Assembly: GCA_019419405.1 (NCBI GenBank)
Contig: DYAA01000163.1
Span: 1 to 12,947, forward strand
Direction of reading: 5' to 3'
Source: Collinsella sp.
Lineage (GTDB): Bacteria > Actinomycetota > Coriobacteriia > Coriobacteriales > Coriobacteriaceae
DNA length: 12,947 nucleotides
Made by a program: the position numbers and the translations under genes. Below the pieces are notes generated by a model, which was given only the letters and a program-made list of their open reading frames with translations, ran no database searches and was not told where the DNA came from. Shown here in pieces: positions 1 to 5,778 of the stretch; within the stretch, counting starts at the first letter, position 1; every line of letters begins with the position of its first letter.

Positions 1-508
1 TATATCCACCGCCCGGATTGGTAAACGAGGCAAAGGCGAGCACGGCCATGTCGCAGAACTGCGCATAGCCGCGACCGTTATCGAGGATTGCCTGCGTGGC
101 GGAGGCATCAAGCACAGTGACCTCGGGCAGGACCGGAGCGGGCTCCTCAGCAGGCGCGGACTCAGCTTCGGCGATTTCCTCGGCAGGCTCCTCGACGGGC
201 TCGGGCGCCGCCTCGGTCTCGGGCGCTGCCTCGACCTCGGCAGTCTCCGCGTTCTCGACGTCCTCGGCGACCTGCTCTTCGGGGGCCACAGCACTCTGAA
301 CCTTGGCCTTCATCGCCGCGACAAAGCCGGCAGGCATACCGTCGAATTCGCGAACGCCGGCAAGCGAGCGCTCGATATCCTTGGCACACGCCTCGGACAC
401 AGTTGCCACGTGACGCTCGGCGGCCTTGGCGCGGGCCTCGCGCTTGGGGTTGGGCTGTCCCGCGCGGTTGGGCCTGCGGTTACGGTTCCTGTTGTCGACG
501 TCTGCCAT
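1..508 (-). CDS. TIGR02452 family (microbial PARG-like macro domain) protein, N-terminal part
   Basis: Only the first 169 residues are in the window; the gene continues past the left edge. The last visible residues, LAFASFTNPGGGY (about 157-169), match the start of the bacterial poly(ADP-ribose) glycohydrolase/TIGR02452 macro fold, where a PGGG turn precedes the catalytic QEE motif. That motif would lie just outside, so activity cannot be judged. Residues 1-33 are rich in Arg, Asn and Lys. Residues 34-72 look helical. Residues about 73-126 are a low-complexity Glu/Ala/Pro linker, and the domain begins near residue 129. The ATG at 508 has a good Shine-Dalgarno (AGGAAAGG) a few bases upstream. 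The family removes ADP-ribose or poly(ADP-ribose) from targets; the substrate here is unknown. The acidic linker is not something I expect in the family. Family call likely, function inferred. Confidence 0.75.
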   Translation of the reverse strand, partial: MADVDNRNRNRRPNRAGQPNPKREARAKAAERHVATVSEACAKDIERSLAGVREFDGMPAGFVAAMKAKVQSAVAPEEQVAEDVENAETAEVEAAPETEAAPEPVEEPAEEIAEAESAPAEEPAPVLPEVTVLDASATQAILDNGRGYAQFCDMAVLAFASFTNPGGGY

Positions 509-573
509 ACGTGGCCACCTTTCCTGTCGCTGCCGCTATCGGCTTTTTCCCATCCATGATACCCCGCCGCGCA

Positions 574-600
574 CAAAAAAGACGGCCCCGCAGGACCGCC
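574..600 (-). terminator. Rho-independent terminator after the BI-1 gene
   Basis: Read on the minus strand, GGCGGTCC (600-593) can pair with GGGCCGTC (588-581), an 8-bp stem with two G-U pairs and a TGCG loop. Six T residues follow at 580-575. It lies about 50 bases past the stop of the Bax inhibitor-1 gene and ahead of the TIGR02452 gene, so it probably separates the two transcripts. Confidence 0.7.
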
Positions 601-649
601 TTTCGCATCGTTTTACCGCGTCCGACAAGAAACGCTGCAATCCCCCGCG

Positions 650-1345
650 CTAGTCGCGACGACCGAGGATGTTCAGGATGCGCAGGAACACGTTGATAAT
701 GTCCACGAACAGGTTGGACGCCATGAGCACCGCATTGGGCAGCGTGGGTGGCACCGTCGTGGCAACATAGGTGTCGTAACCAATAAAGCCGGCGAACACC
801 ACGATCACGATCAGGTCGGTGATGGTCTGCGAGACGCCCATGAACATCAGCACGATCTCAACCAGAATAGTGGCGAGCAGAATGCCAAAACCGATGCCAT
901 ATACGCGCTGGAAAAACTTGGGGAACGTCACGCCCAAGGCGCCAAAGACAAAGGTGATGGCGGCCGTGGCGATAAAGGCAGTGTTGATGGTGGGCAGGTC
1001 GTAGTTGGCAAGGCCAAACGACGCGGTCAGGCCAAAGGTACTCGCAAAGATTACGTAGCCCACAAGGGACAGGCCCACGGACTGCTTGCTGGCGGCAGCT
1101 GACATCATGACGATGCCGACAATGGTCAGGATAAACGAGCCAAAAACCAGCGGCAGGGCGGCCCCGCTCATCATCATGCGCGCAAACGACATGGTGCTCG
1201 TAAAGTAGGCGCCGGCGCCCATGGCGCAAAAGCCCAAGAAGATCAGGGCAGACATGGCGAGATTGTACGCGCGCGGCGACATCTCCTTGGCGCGGCTTGC
1301 GCCGGTCTCGACGGGGCCGTTCTGATAGCCCTGGATATCGTTCAT
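650..1345 (-). CDS. Bax inhibitor-1/YccA family membrane protein
   Basis: A 231-residue, strongly hydrophobic protein with about seven membrane segments after a short polar N-terminus (about residues 1-24). Family hallmarks are visible near the end: a GFIGYDTY segment, and the C-terminal LFVDIINVFLRILNILGRRD, which is close to the consensus end of BI-1 (UPF0005) proteins. The length is normal. Related proteins such as YetJ act as pH-sensitive calcium leak channels and others (YccA) modulate FtsH; which role applies here cannot be seen. The start is well supported by GAAAGGAC upstream of the ATG. It follows a small hypothetical gene on the same strand, with a hairpin and T-run between them, and has its own terminator at 574-600. 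Confidence 0.92.
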   Translation of the reverse strand: MNDIQGYQNGPVETGASRAKEMSPRAYNLAMSALIFLGFCAMGAGAYFTSTMSFARMMMSGAALPLVFGSFILTIVGIVMMSAAASKQSVGLSLVGYVIFASTFGLTASFGLANYDLPTINTAFIATAAITFVFGALGVTFPKFFQRVYGIGFGILLATILVEIVLMFMGVSQTITDLIVIVVFAGFIGYDTYVATTVPPTLPNAVLMASNLFVDIINVFLRILNILGRRD

Positions 1346-1359
1346 AGCTTCGTCCTTTC

Positions 1360-1383
1360 AAAAAGCGCCGCGAATGACGGCGC
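1360..1383 (-). terminator. GC hairpin plus T-run in the leader of the BI-1 gene
   Basis: On the minus strand GCGCCG (1383-1378), a 7-base loop and CGGCGC (1370-1365) are followed by TTTTT (1364-1360), which directly abuts the Shine-Dalgarno GAAAGGAC of the BI-1 gene. It fits a terminator for the upstream hypothetical gene. It could also act as an attenuator if transcription starts upstream: a TACAAT that could be a -10 lies at 1406-1411. Confidence 0.55.
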
Positions 1384-1429
1384 AGCAGATGACAAGATTC
1401 CTACCATTGTACCCGAACGCCGTGCGTCC

Positions 1430-1768
1430 CTACCTACGGCGCTCGCCCTCGAGCGTGCGGTCAAACGCCCAGACCCACCAACGCATCACGTGGGCCTGCG
1501 AGCCGTCCGGCCGTTCGCGCGCCTGGTCCTCCAGATACAACTCGGTCGCATGCCCGCCAAAACGAACTTTATACGTTGCCGTACGAACACCGTGGACCGT
1601 TAAGCCAAAGCCCGTGGACGAGACAATCTCGTCAATCGTAAAGCAGCGACCGTCGACCCAGCAGACGGTGACCGGCACGACTTGTCCGCCCGCGAGGATG
1701 CGGGCCACGACGTCCACATACTGCTTGTGCACGCGCCGAGTTTTGCCATCTGTCTGTCGATATTCCAT
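1430..1768 (-). CDS. Hypothetical protein, 112 aa
   Basis: I do not recognise this with confidence. The 112-residue product has a basic N-terminus (MEYRQTDGKTRRVHKQYVDV) and a beta-rich, tryptophan-containing body. The pattern resembles small uncharacterised Gram-positive proteins of the DUF6504 type: PVTVCWVDGRCFTIDEIV, then a Gly/Tyr strand (TYKVRFGG), then LYLED and a C-terminal MRWWVWAFD. That resemblance is by eye only. The ATG at 1768 is preferred over an in-frame upstream ATG at 1876. A good promoter lies right before 1768, and the residues encoded between the two lie over the promoter. There is no properly spaced Shine-Dalgarno, so translation may be leaderless. It is followed by the BI-1 gene on the same strand. 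Confidence 0.7.
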   Translation of the reverse strand: MEYRQTDGKTRRVHKQYVDVVARILAGGQVVPVTVCWVDGRCFTIDEIVSSTGFGLTVHGVRTATYKVRFGGHATELYLEDQARERPDGSQAHVMRWWVWAFDRTLEGERRR

Positions 1769-2017
1769 GCTCCTATTATCGAACGCATGTTTGTATATTG
1801 TAAAGCGAACAGGCTGTGGTTTTGGCGTGTCGGACCGCATGTGCACGTCCGCACGACGTGTTAGCAAAAAGAACACCCGCGGTCAACAGGGCTAATATTC
1901 AATGATAGTGCCAAAAAATTCACTTCTCCCATCAGAACTCGGTAAAGAAGCCCACAGGAGGTGATACGATTTATCATGTTTTTGTAACGTGTCTGCAAAC
2001 TTCGAGAAAGCCCATAC
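1769..2017. other. Divergent intergenic region between the 112-aa gene and pit
   Basis: This stretch of about 250 bases holds the leftward promoter at 1775-1804 and the 5' leader of the phosphate permease. I see no convincing rightward -35/-10 pair for pit, though AT-rich patches occur at 1891-1910 and 1966-1987. The leader contains an unusually perfect Shine-Dalgarno, AGGAGGTGAT (1956-1965), not placed for pit itself, followed by a three-codon ORF at 1976-1987. The Shine-Dalgarno used by pit is probably GAGAAAG, seven bases before its ATG. Confidence 0.5.
1775..1804 (-). promoter_or_regulatory. Sigma-70-type promoter for the 112-aa gene, leaderless geometry
   Basis: On the minus strand a TTTACA -35 (1804-1799) and a GATAAT -10 (1780-1775) are 18 bases apart, each one mismatch from consensus. 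Only six bases separate the -10 from the ATG at 1768, so the predicted first transcribed base is at or next to the start codon. Confidence 0.6.
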
Positions 2018-3067
2018 ATGGACGTAACGTTCTCAACCTTCCTCGGCCAACTTGTGTCGAACCCAGTCCTTGCCGTCACCGTGATCCTCGCACTCGGCGC
2101 CATCTTCGTCAACGGATGGACCGACGCGCCCAACGCCATCGCGACCTGCGTCACCACGCGTTGTATGCCCGCCCGCGCCGCCATTCTCATGAGTGCCGCA
2201 TTCAACTTCTTGGGCGTGCTCATCATGACGCACTTTAACGCGAGCGTCGCCAACACCATCTCCCATATTGTCGACTTTGGCGGAAACAGCACCATGGCGC
2301 TCGCCTGTCTGTGCGCGGCGCTGTTCTCCATCGTCGTCTACGGCGCCACAGCGTCGCGTTTTGGCATCCCCACCTCGCAAAGCCACAGCCTTATCGCCGG
2401 CCTGACCGGTGCCGCCATCGCCCTCGGCGGTGCGAGCAGCGTCAACGTCCACGAGTGGATGAAGGTCATCTACGGCCTGGCGCTCTCCATCGGTCTGGGC
2501 TTTGTCATGGGCTGGGTCCTGTGCAAGCTCGTCTCGATTCTTTTCGCCGCCGCCAACAGGCGACGTGCCAATGTCTTCTTTAAATACGCTCAGATCGCGA
2601 GCGCTGCGGCCATGAGCTTTATGCACGGCGCGCAGGATGGACAGAAGTTCATCGGCGTGCTCTTTTTAGGCGTGGCCTTTGCCAGCGGCCAGACGAGCGT
2701 CGGCGATGCCGGCATCCCCATCTGGATTATGCTGCTATGCTCGGCCACCATGGGCATCGGCACCAGCGTGGGCGGCGAGCGCATCATCAAGTCCGTTGGC
2801 CAGAGCATGGTCAAGCTCGAAAAGTACCAGGGCTTCTCCGCCGACCTGGCGGGCGCCGCGAACCTGCTGCTTGCCACCCTTACCGGCATCCCCGTGTCCT
2901 CCACGCACATCAAGACCTGCGCCATCATGGGCGTCGGTGCCGTCAAACGCCTCTCGGCCATCAACTTCGGCGTCGTCAAGGACATGATGTTCACCTGGTT
3001 CTTCACCTTCCCCGCCTGCGGACTCATCAGCTTTGTCATGGCCAAGCTGTTCATGATGTTCATCTAA
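2018..3067 (+). CDS. PiT family inorganic phosphate transporter
   Basis: A 349-residue integral membrane protein with about ten hydrophobic segments. Both inverted PiT signature repeats are present: GWTDAPNAIAT (residues 33-43, equivalent to the usual GANDVANA-type motif) and HGAQDGQKFIGV (203-214). Later GIPVSSTH near the C-terminal half is another family landmark, mirrored by GIPTSQSHS in the first half. PiT carriers take up phosphate, often as metal-phosphate, driven by protons or sodium, and are generally the low-affinity system. The size fits short bacterial PiT proteins rather than E. coli PitA. It is followed after 67 bases by a DUF47 gene on the same strand, the usual partner, though many genomes place DUF47 first. 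Start at 2018 is supported by GAGAAAG upstream. Confidence 0.95.
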   Translation: MDVTFSTFLGQLVSNPVLAVTVILALGAIFVNGWTDAPNAIATCVTTRCMPARAAILMSAAFNFLGVLIMTHFNASVANTISHIVDFGGNSTMALACLCAALFSIVVYGATASRFGIPTSQSHSLIAGLTGAAIALGGASSVNVHEWMKVIYGLALSIGLGFVMGWVLCKLVSILFAAANRRRANVFFKYAQIASAAAMSFMHGAQDGQKFIGVLFLGVAFASGQTSVGDAGIPIWIMLLCSATMGIGTSVGGERIIKSVGQSMVKLEKYQGFSADLAGAANLLLATLTGIPVSSTHIKTCAIMGVGAVKRLSAINFGVVKDMMFTWFFTFPACGLISFVMAKLFMMFI

Positions 3068-3134
3068 TCAAACCGAACGTCCATCCGGACCGTAACACCT
3101 CACCCACCCGTCTTCGCCTCGAAAGGACCCACTC

Positions 3135-3758
3135 ATGGCAAAGAAACCCGATTCGTTCTACTTTGACAACTACGTCGCCTGCGCCGACCTCGCCGTCCAG
3201 GCCGCCGAGCTGCTTACCAAGATTTTCGAGAACTTCGATCCCGCAAAGATTCACGATATGCTCGACAAGATGCATGCGATCGAGCATGCGGCCGACAAGA
3301 AGCACCATGAGCTTGAGGACGCCCTGCTCACCGCCTTTATCACCCCGCTTGAGCGCGAGGATCTGGACCTGATGAGCTGCTCGCTCGACACCGTGCTCGA
3401 CCGTATCGAGGGCGTCGTGCAGCGCGTCTACTTCACCAACATCCAGAGCATCCATCCCGATGCCATCGTGATCGCCCACAAGGTGACCGACGCCTGCCGC
3501 GCCATGAAAGACCTGATGGTCGAGCTGCCTAACTACCGCAAGTCCAAAACGCTGCGCGAGCTCGTCATCCAGATCAACACCATCGAGTCCGAGGCCGACG
3601 AGCTCTATATCAACGCCATGCGTAACCTGCACGTTAACGGCAAGGACCCGCTCGAGGTCATCGCTTGGCGTGACGTGTACGCCTTCCTGGAGTACTGCGC
3701 CGACTGCTGCGAGAATGTGGCCGATGTCGTGGATTCGATTGTCATGAAGAACAGTTAA
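3135..3758 (+). CDS. DUF47 (PhoU-like) family protein, PiT partner
   Basis: A 207-residue soluble, mostly helical protein of the DUF47/TIGR00153 family, related to PhoU. Recognisable features are the helix with IEHAADKKHHELEDALLTAFITPLEREDLD (about residues 50-80), the following DxVLDRIEG helix, and a second half with IESEADELY and a C-terminal YCADCCENVADVVDSIVMK helix. The Glu/Asp/His-rich helices are where family members bind metal. DUF47 proteins are almost always encoded next to PiT genes and are thought to regulate or assist the carrier. It has a clear Shine-Dalgarno (GAAAGGAC) and likely shares a transcript with the permease. Its length matches the family. Confidence 0.92.
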   Translation: MAKKPDSFYFDNYVACADLAVQAAELLTKIFENFDPAKIHDMLDKMHAIEHAADKKHHELEDALLTAFITPLEREDLDLMSCSLDTVLDRIEGVVQRVYFTNIQSIHPDAIVIAHKVTDACRAMKDLMVELPNYRKSKTLRELVIQINTIESEADELYINAMRNLHVNGKDPLEVIAWRDVYAFLEYCADCCENVADVVDSIVMKNS

Positions 3759-3763
3759 TTGGG

Positions 3764-3874
3764 GGTACATGTCCCACCGGTCGCGGGCCCGGCCACTAAT
3801 AACCTTTTTCACTCCGGCTGCAAGCAGAGTCGTTCAAAAGGTTATTAGTGGCCGGGCCCGGCCCCTTATGTACC
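3764..3874. repeat. Long inverted-repeat element (possible MITE or palindromic intergenic repeat)
   Basis: A perfect 24-bp inverted repeat (arms 3785-3808 and 3836-3859, beginning GGGCCCGGCC and ending AACCTTTT on the left arm) flanks a 27-base centre that can itself pair through ACTC/GAGT. A second, outer pair GGTACAT (3764-3770) and ATGTACC (3868-3874) frames the whole. The element starts six bases past the stop of the DUF47 gene. No T-run follows either side, so it is not a standard terminator, although it would fold strongly in RNA. There is no coding capacity. Outer short terminal repeats plus a long inner palindrome fit a miniature mobile or repeat element. I could not find a second copy in this window. 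Confidence 0.7.
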
Positions 3875-4042
3875 ACCATTGGGAACCTTGGCTGATAGTT
3901 AGAATGCGATGGGGACTTGGCCGATGCGACCTTTTATGCCCGATTGGATACTTTGGGGCGGTGATGGGCGTTTGGCTGGATGGGGCTCTGGGTACCTTTT
4001 GTTTTACTTTGGATTGATTTGCTGACTTTGGAGGGTTTGGTT
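3875..4042. other. G+T-rich intergenic stretch before the nitroreductase gene
   Basis: The top strand is dominated by G and T (47 of 60 bases in 3961-4020 by hand count), unlike the rest of the window. The only promoter-like pair I see is TTGGGA (3879-3884) and TAGAAT (3900-3905) with a short 15-base spacer, which is weak. The Shine-Dalgarno GGAGG of the next gene lies at 4030-4034. No gene is evident. Confidence 0.45.
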
Positions 4043-4573
4043 ATGGGATATTTGGATCTGGCCCGTTCTCGTTATTCTTGTCGTGAATTTGAGGCTCGGG
4101 CTGTTGAGCAGGCTGTGGTGGATGCCATTGTTGAGGCTGGGCGGATTGCTCCTTCTGCTTGTAATAATCATCCAACCCGTGTGATGGTGTTGGATACGCC
4201 TGAGCTTCTGGAGAAGGCTGCTGCTTGTCAGCCTCGGTTTGCTCGTGATGGATCTATCTTTGGGGCTCCGCTTGTCTTCCTTATTTGCAGCGTTACCGAT
4301 GATGCTTGGGTGCGCCCGTATGATCAGATGAATTCTAGTGAAATCGACACCTCGATCGTGTGTGATCAGATGATGATGGAGGCCACCGAGCAGGGCCTGG
4401 GAACGTGCTGGGTATGCCATTTTAAGCCTGAGGTGGCACAGGAGCAGTTCAACCTGCCCGAGGGCGTCTATCCCTATCACATGCTCGTCTGTGGATATCC
4501 TGCCGACCACATCGCCGATCCCGAGCATCGCGAGGCCCGTACCATTCCCCTCTCCGACTTCCTCCTCAAGTAG
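4043..4573 (+). CDS. Nitroreductase family protein
   Basis: A 176-residue FMN-dependent nitroreductase-fold protein. The N-terminal RSRYSCREF segment (about residues 8-16) and APSACNNHPTRVMVL (about 36-50) match the FMN-binding start of the family. EQGLGTCWVCHFKPE (about 118-132) matches the central GLGxxW motif, and MLVCGYPAD the C-terminal strand. Such enzymes reduce nitro compounds, quinones or flavins with NAD(P)H; the substrate is not predictable here. The ATG at 4043 has GGAGG eight bases upstream; an in-frame ATG at 3980 lacks that and would add a non-family tail. Codon use is split: by hand count T-ending codons beat C-ending about 55 to 10 in residues 1-99, but 14 to 34 afterwards. 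The gene stands alone between an inverted repeat and a terminator. Confidence 0.9.
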   Translation: MGYLDLARSRYSCREFEARAVEQAVVDAIVEAGRIAPSACNNHPTRVMVLDTPELLEKAAACQPRFARDGSIFGAPLVFLICSVTDDAWVRPYDQMNSSEIDTSIVCDQMMMEATEQGLGTCWVCHFKPEVAQEQFNLPEGVYPYHMLVCGYPADHIADPEHREARTIPLSDFLLK

Positions 4574-4597
4574 GTTTTGGGACATGCCCTAAAACCT
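4572..4597 (+). repeat. Hairpin overlapping the nitroreductase stop codon
   Basis: AGGTTTTGGG (4572-4581) pairs with CCCTAAAACCT (4587-4597 region) around a six-base ACATGC loop, giving about ten base pairs with one G-U. It starts inside the TAG stop codon and has no T-run, so it may protect the mRNA end or be a short palindromic repeat rather than a terminator. Confidence 0.45.
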
Positions 4598-4620
4598 ATC
4601 CTTGACCGCTCACCGTTTCG

Positions 4621-4658
4621 CCGAGTTCTGCGCCACCATGTGCAGGGCTCGGTTTTTT
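4621..4658 (+). terminator. Rho-independent terminator after the nitroreductase gene
   Basis: CCGAGTTCTGC (4621-4631) pairs with GCAGGGCTCGG (4642-4652), 11 bp including two G-U pairs, with a ten-base loop and six T residues at 4653-4658. It ends the rightward transcript before the convergent divIVA operon. Confidence 0.85.
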
Positions 4659-4683
4659 ATGTTACGCACCCCGGCACAGTCAT

Positions 4684-4713
4684 AAAAAAGGACCCGCAAG
4701 CTGCGGGTCCTTT
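4684..4713 (-). terminator. Rho-independent terminator of the divIVA operon
   Basis: On the minus strand a 12-bp perfect stem, AAAGGACCCGCA (4713-4702) with TGCGGGTCCTTT (4698-4687) and a three-base loop, runs into a T stretch to 4684. It lies 27 bases past the divIVA stop codon and is the strongest terminator in the window. It faces the terminator at 4621-4658. Confidence 0.92.
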
Positions 4714-4739
4714 CTAGGCACTAAATTGTAGGCCGAATG

Positions 4740-5414
4740 TTAGTCCAGGTCATCGGCAGCGAAGTTGTCAATCGGGGCGAAGGGATCGGCCACGGGGACA
4801 ACCGGGTCAGCGACGGGCAGCGGCTCGGCGGGAACAGTCACCGCAGGAGAAGCGGCGGAACCGACCGGCGTGGAGGCCATGAGGTCGGCCGGGAAGGAGT
4901 TTTGGGCATCGTCCATGAAGTGCTGGATGAGCTTGAGATACTCGGCCTTGAACTCCTCACGGGAAGCCTTGAGACGATCGATCTCCTCGAGCTCGGCCTG
5001 CTTCTCGGTCAGAGCCTGGCGGATAACCTCGCGGGCCTTGGCGTCAGCCTCGTTGCGGATACGCCCAGCGTTCTCATTGGCATCGTTGACGATGGTCTCA
5101 GCGGTCTGCTGGGCAGCGATCAGGGCAGCGGAAATCTGGCGCTCCTGAGCGGAGAAGTCAGGGGCGGGAGCAGCCACGGGGGCGGCAGGAACGGCCTGGT
5201 CGGCGGTATCCTGAGCCTGGGCAAGCTGAGCCTGCGCATCGGCAAGCTGCTGCTCGGTAGCAGTCAGACGACCCTTAAGGTCGACGATCTTAGCGAGCAT
5301 AGCGTCAACCTCGGAAGACAGCGTCTCCAAGAAGACGTCGACCTCGGCAGGATCGTAGCCACGCTTGGCCTCAGAGAAAGTCTGAGCCTGGATGTCTGCG
5401 GGGGTAATAGCCAT
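4740..5414 (-). CDS. divIVA: DivIVA domain protein
   Basis: A 224-residue cytoplasmic protein. The N-terminal ITPADIQAQTFSEAKRGYDPAEVDVFLETL (about residues 3-32) is the DivIVA lipid-binding domain, which recognises negatively curved membrane at poles and septa. A coiled coil follows (about 33-70), then a Pro/Ala linker (about 74-85) and a long second coiled coil (about 90-165). The tail is rich in Pro, Ala, Val and Asp, with repeated PVADP units near 200-210 and an acidic end. In Gram-positive bacteria DivIVA organises polar growth, septum placement or chromosome anchoring. It is the last gene of the yggS-sepF-yggT-divIVA group, 61 bases after yggT, with AAGGAG before the ATG. No ylmH homologue lies between yggT and divIVA, unlike in Bacillus. 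Confidence 0.93.
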   Translation of the reverse strand: MAITPADIQAQTFSEAKRGYDPAEVDVFLETLSSEVDAMLAKIVDLKGRLTATEQQLADAQAQLAQAQDTADQAVPAAPVAAPAPDFSAQERQISAALIAAQQTAETIVNDANENAGRIRNEADAKAREVIRQALTEKQAELEEIDRLKASREEFKAEYLKLIQHFMDDAQNSFPADLMASTPVGSAASPAVTVPAEPLPVADPVVPVADPFAPIDNFAADDLD

Positions 5415-5475
5415 AACAAGTCTCCTTTTTCATCGCCTCGGCGCTACACGCCCGACGTAAGTTACTAAGTCAGTT

Positions 5476-5757
5476 CTATACGAGTATACCTATAAGAAGC
5501 TGCAGAACCAGCCTCTGCACCAACTGCAACGCAATAATCGCAACGACCGGCGAAAAATCGATACCGCCCATCGGCGGGATGAAACGACGGAACAGGTTGA
5601 GCCACGGACCGCACACGCTATCCAGCACCGCAGCAATATCCTGAAGCAAACCACCCTGCTTCATGGGAATCCACGTCATAAAGCAGTAGACGACAATGAG
5701 CGTGGAATAGAAGTTGAACAGCGTGTTGACCAGCTGGACGATAGTGTAGATGTTGAT
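5476..5757 (-). CDS. yggT: YggT family membrane protein, apparent ATC start
   Basis: YggT/YlmG family membrane protein. The C-terminal half LNLFRRFIPPMGGIDFSPVVAIIALQL is the family signature. The first ATG in frame is at 5679 and would give 67 residues lacking most of the first membrane helix. The reading frame is open further upstream to the sepF stop (5779) and encodes a good first helix (NIYTIVQLVNTLFNFYSTL), yet contains no ATG, GTG or TTG there. A strong GAGGAG lies six bases before an ATC at 5757. Starting there gives 93 residues, normal for the family. I therefore choose ATC as the start; a sequencing error in an ATG is the alternative. YggT proteins are linked to division and membrane organisation, often beside sepF. 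It begins 21 bases after sepF. Confidence 0.8.
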   Translation of the reverse strand: MNIYTIVQLVNTLFNFYSTLIVVYCFMTWIPMKQGGLLQDIAAVLDSVCGPWLNLFRRFIPPMGGIDFSPVVAIIALQLVQRLVLQLLIGILV

Positions 5758-5778
5758 GGGAATCTCCTCGTCTTGTCT

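Noticed and set aside
2033..2626. Minus-strand frame over the PiT gene
   Set aside because: The PiT frame on the other strand has both signature motifs; this one is charged low-complexity shadow sequence.
3980..4042. N-terminal extension of the nitroreductase to an ATG at 3980
   Set aside because: The family start and GGAGG at 4030-4034 both point to the ATG at 4043.
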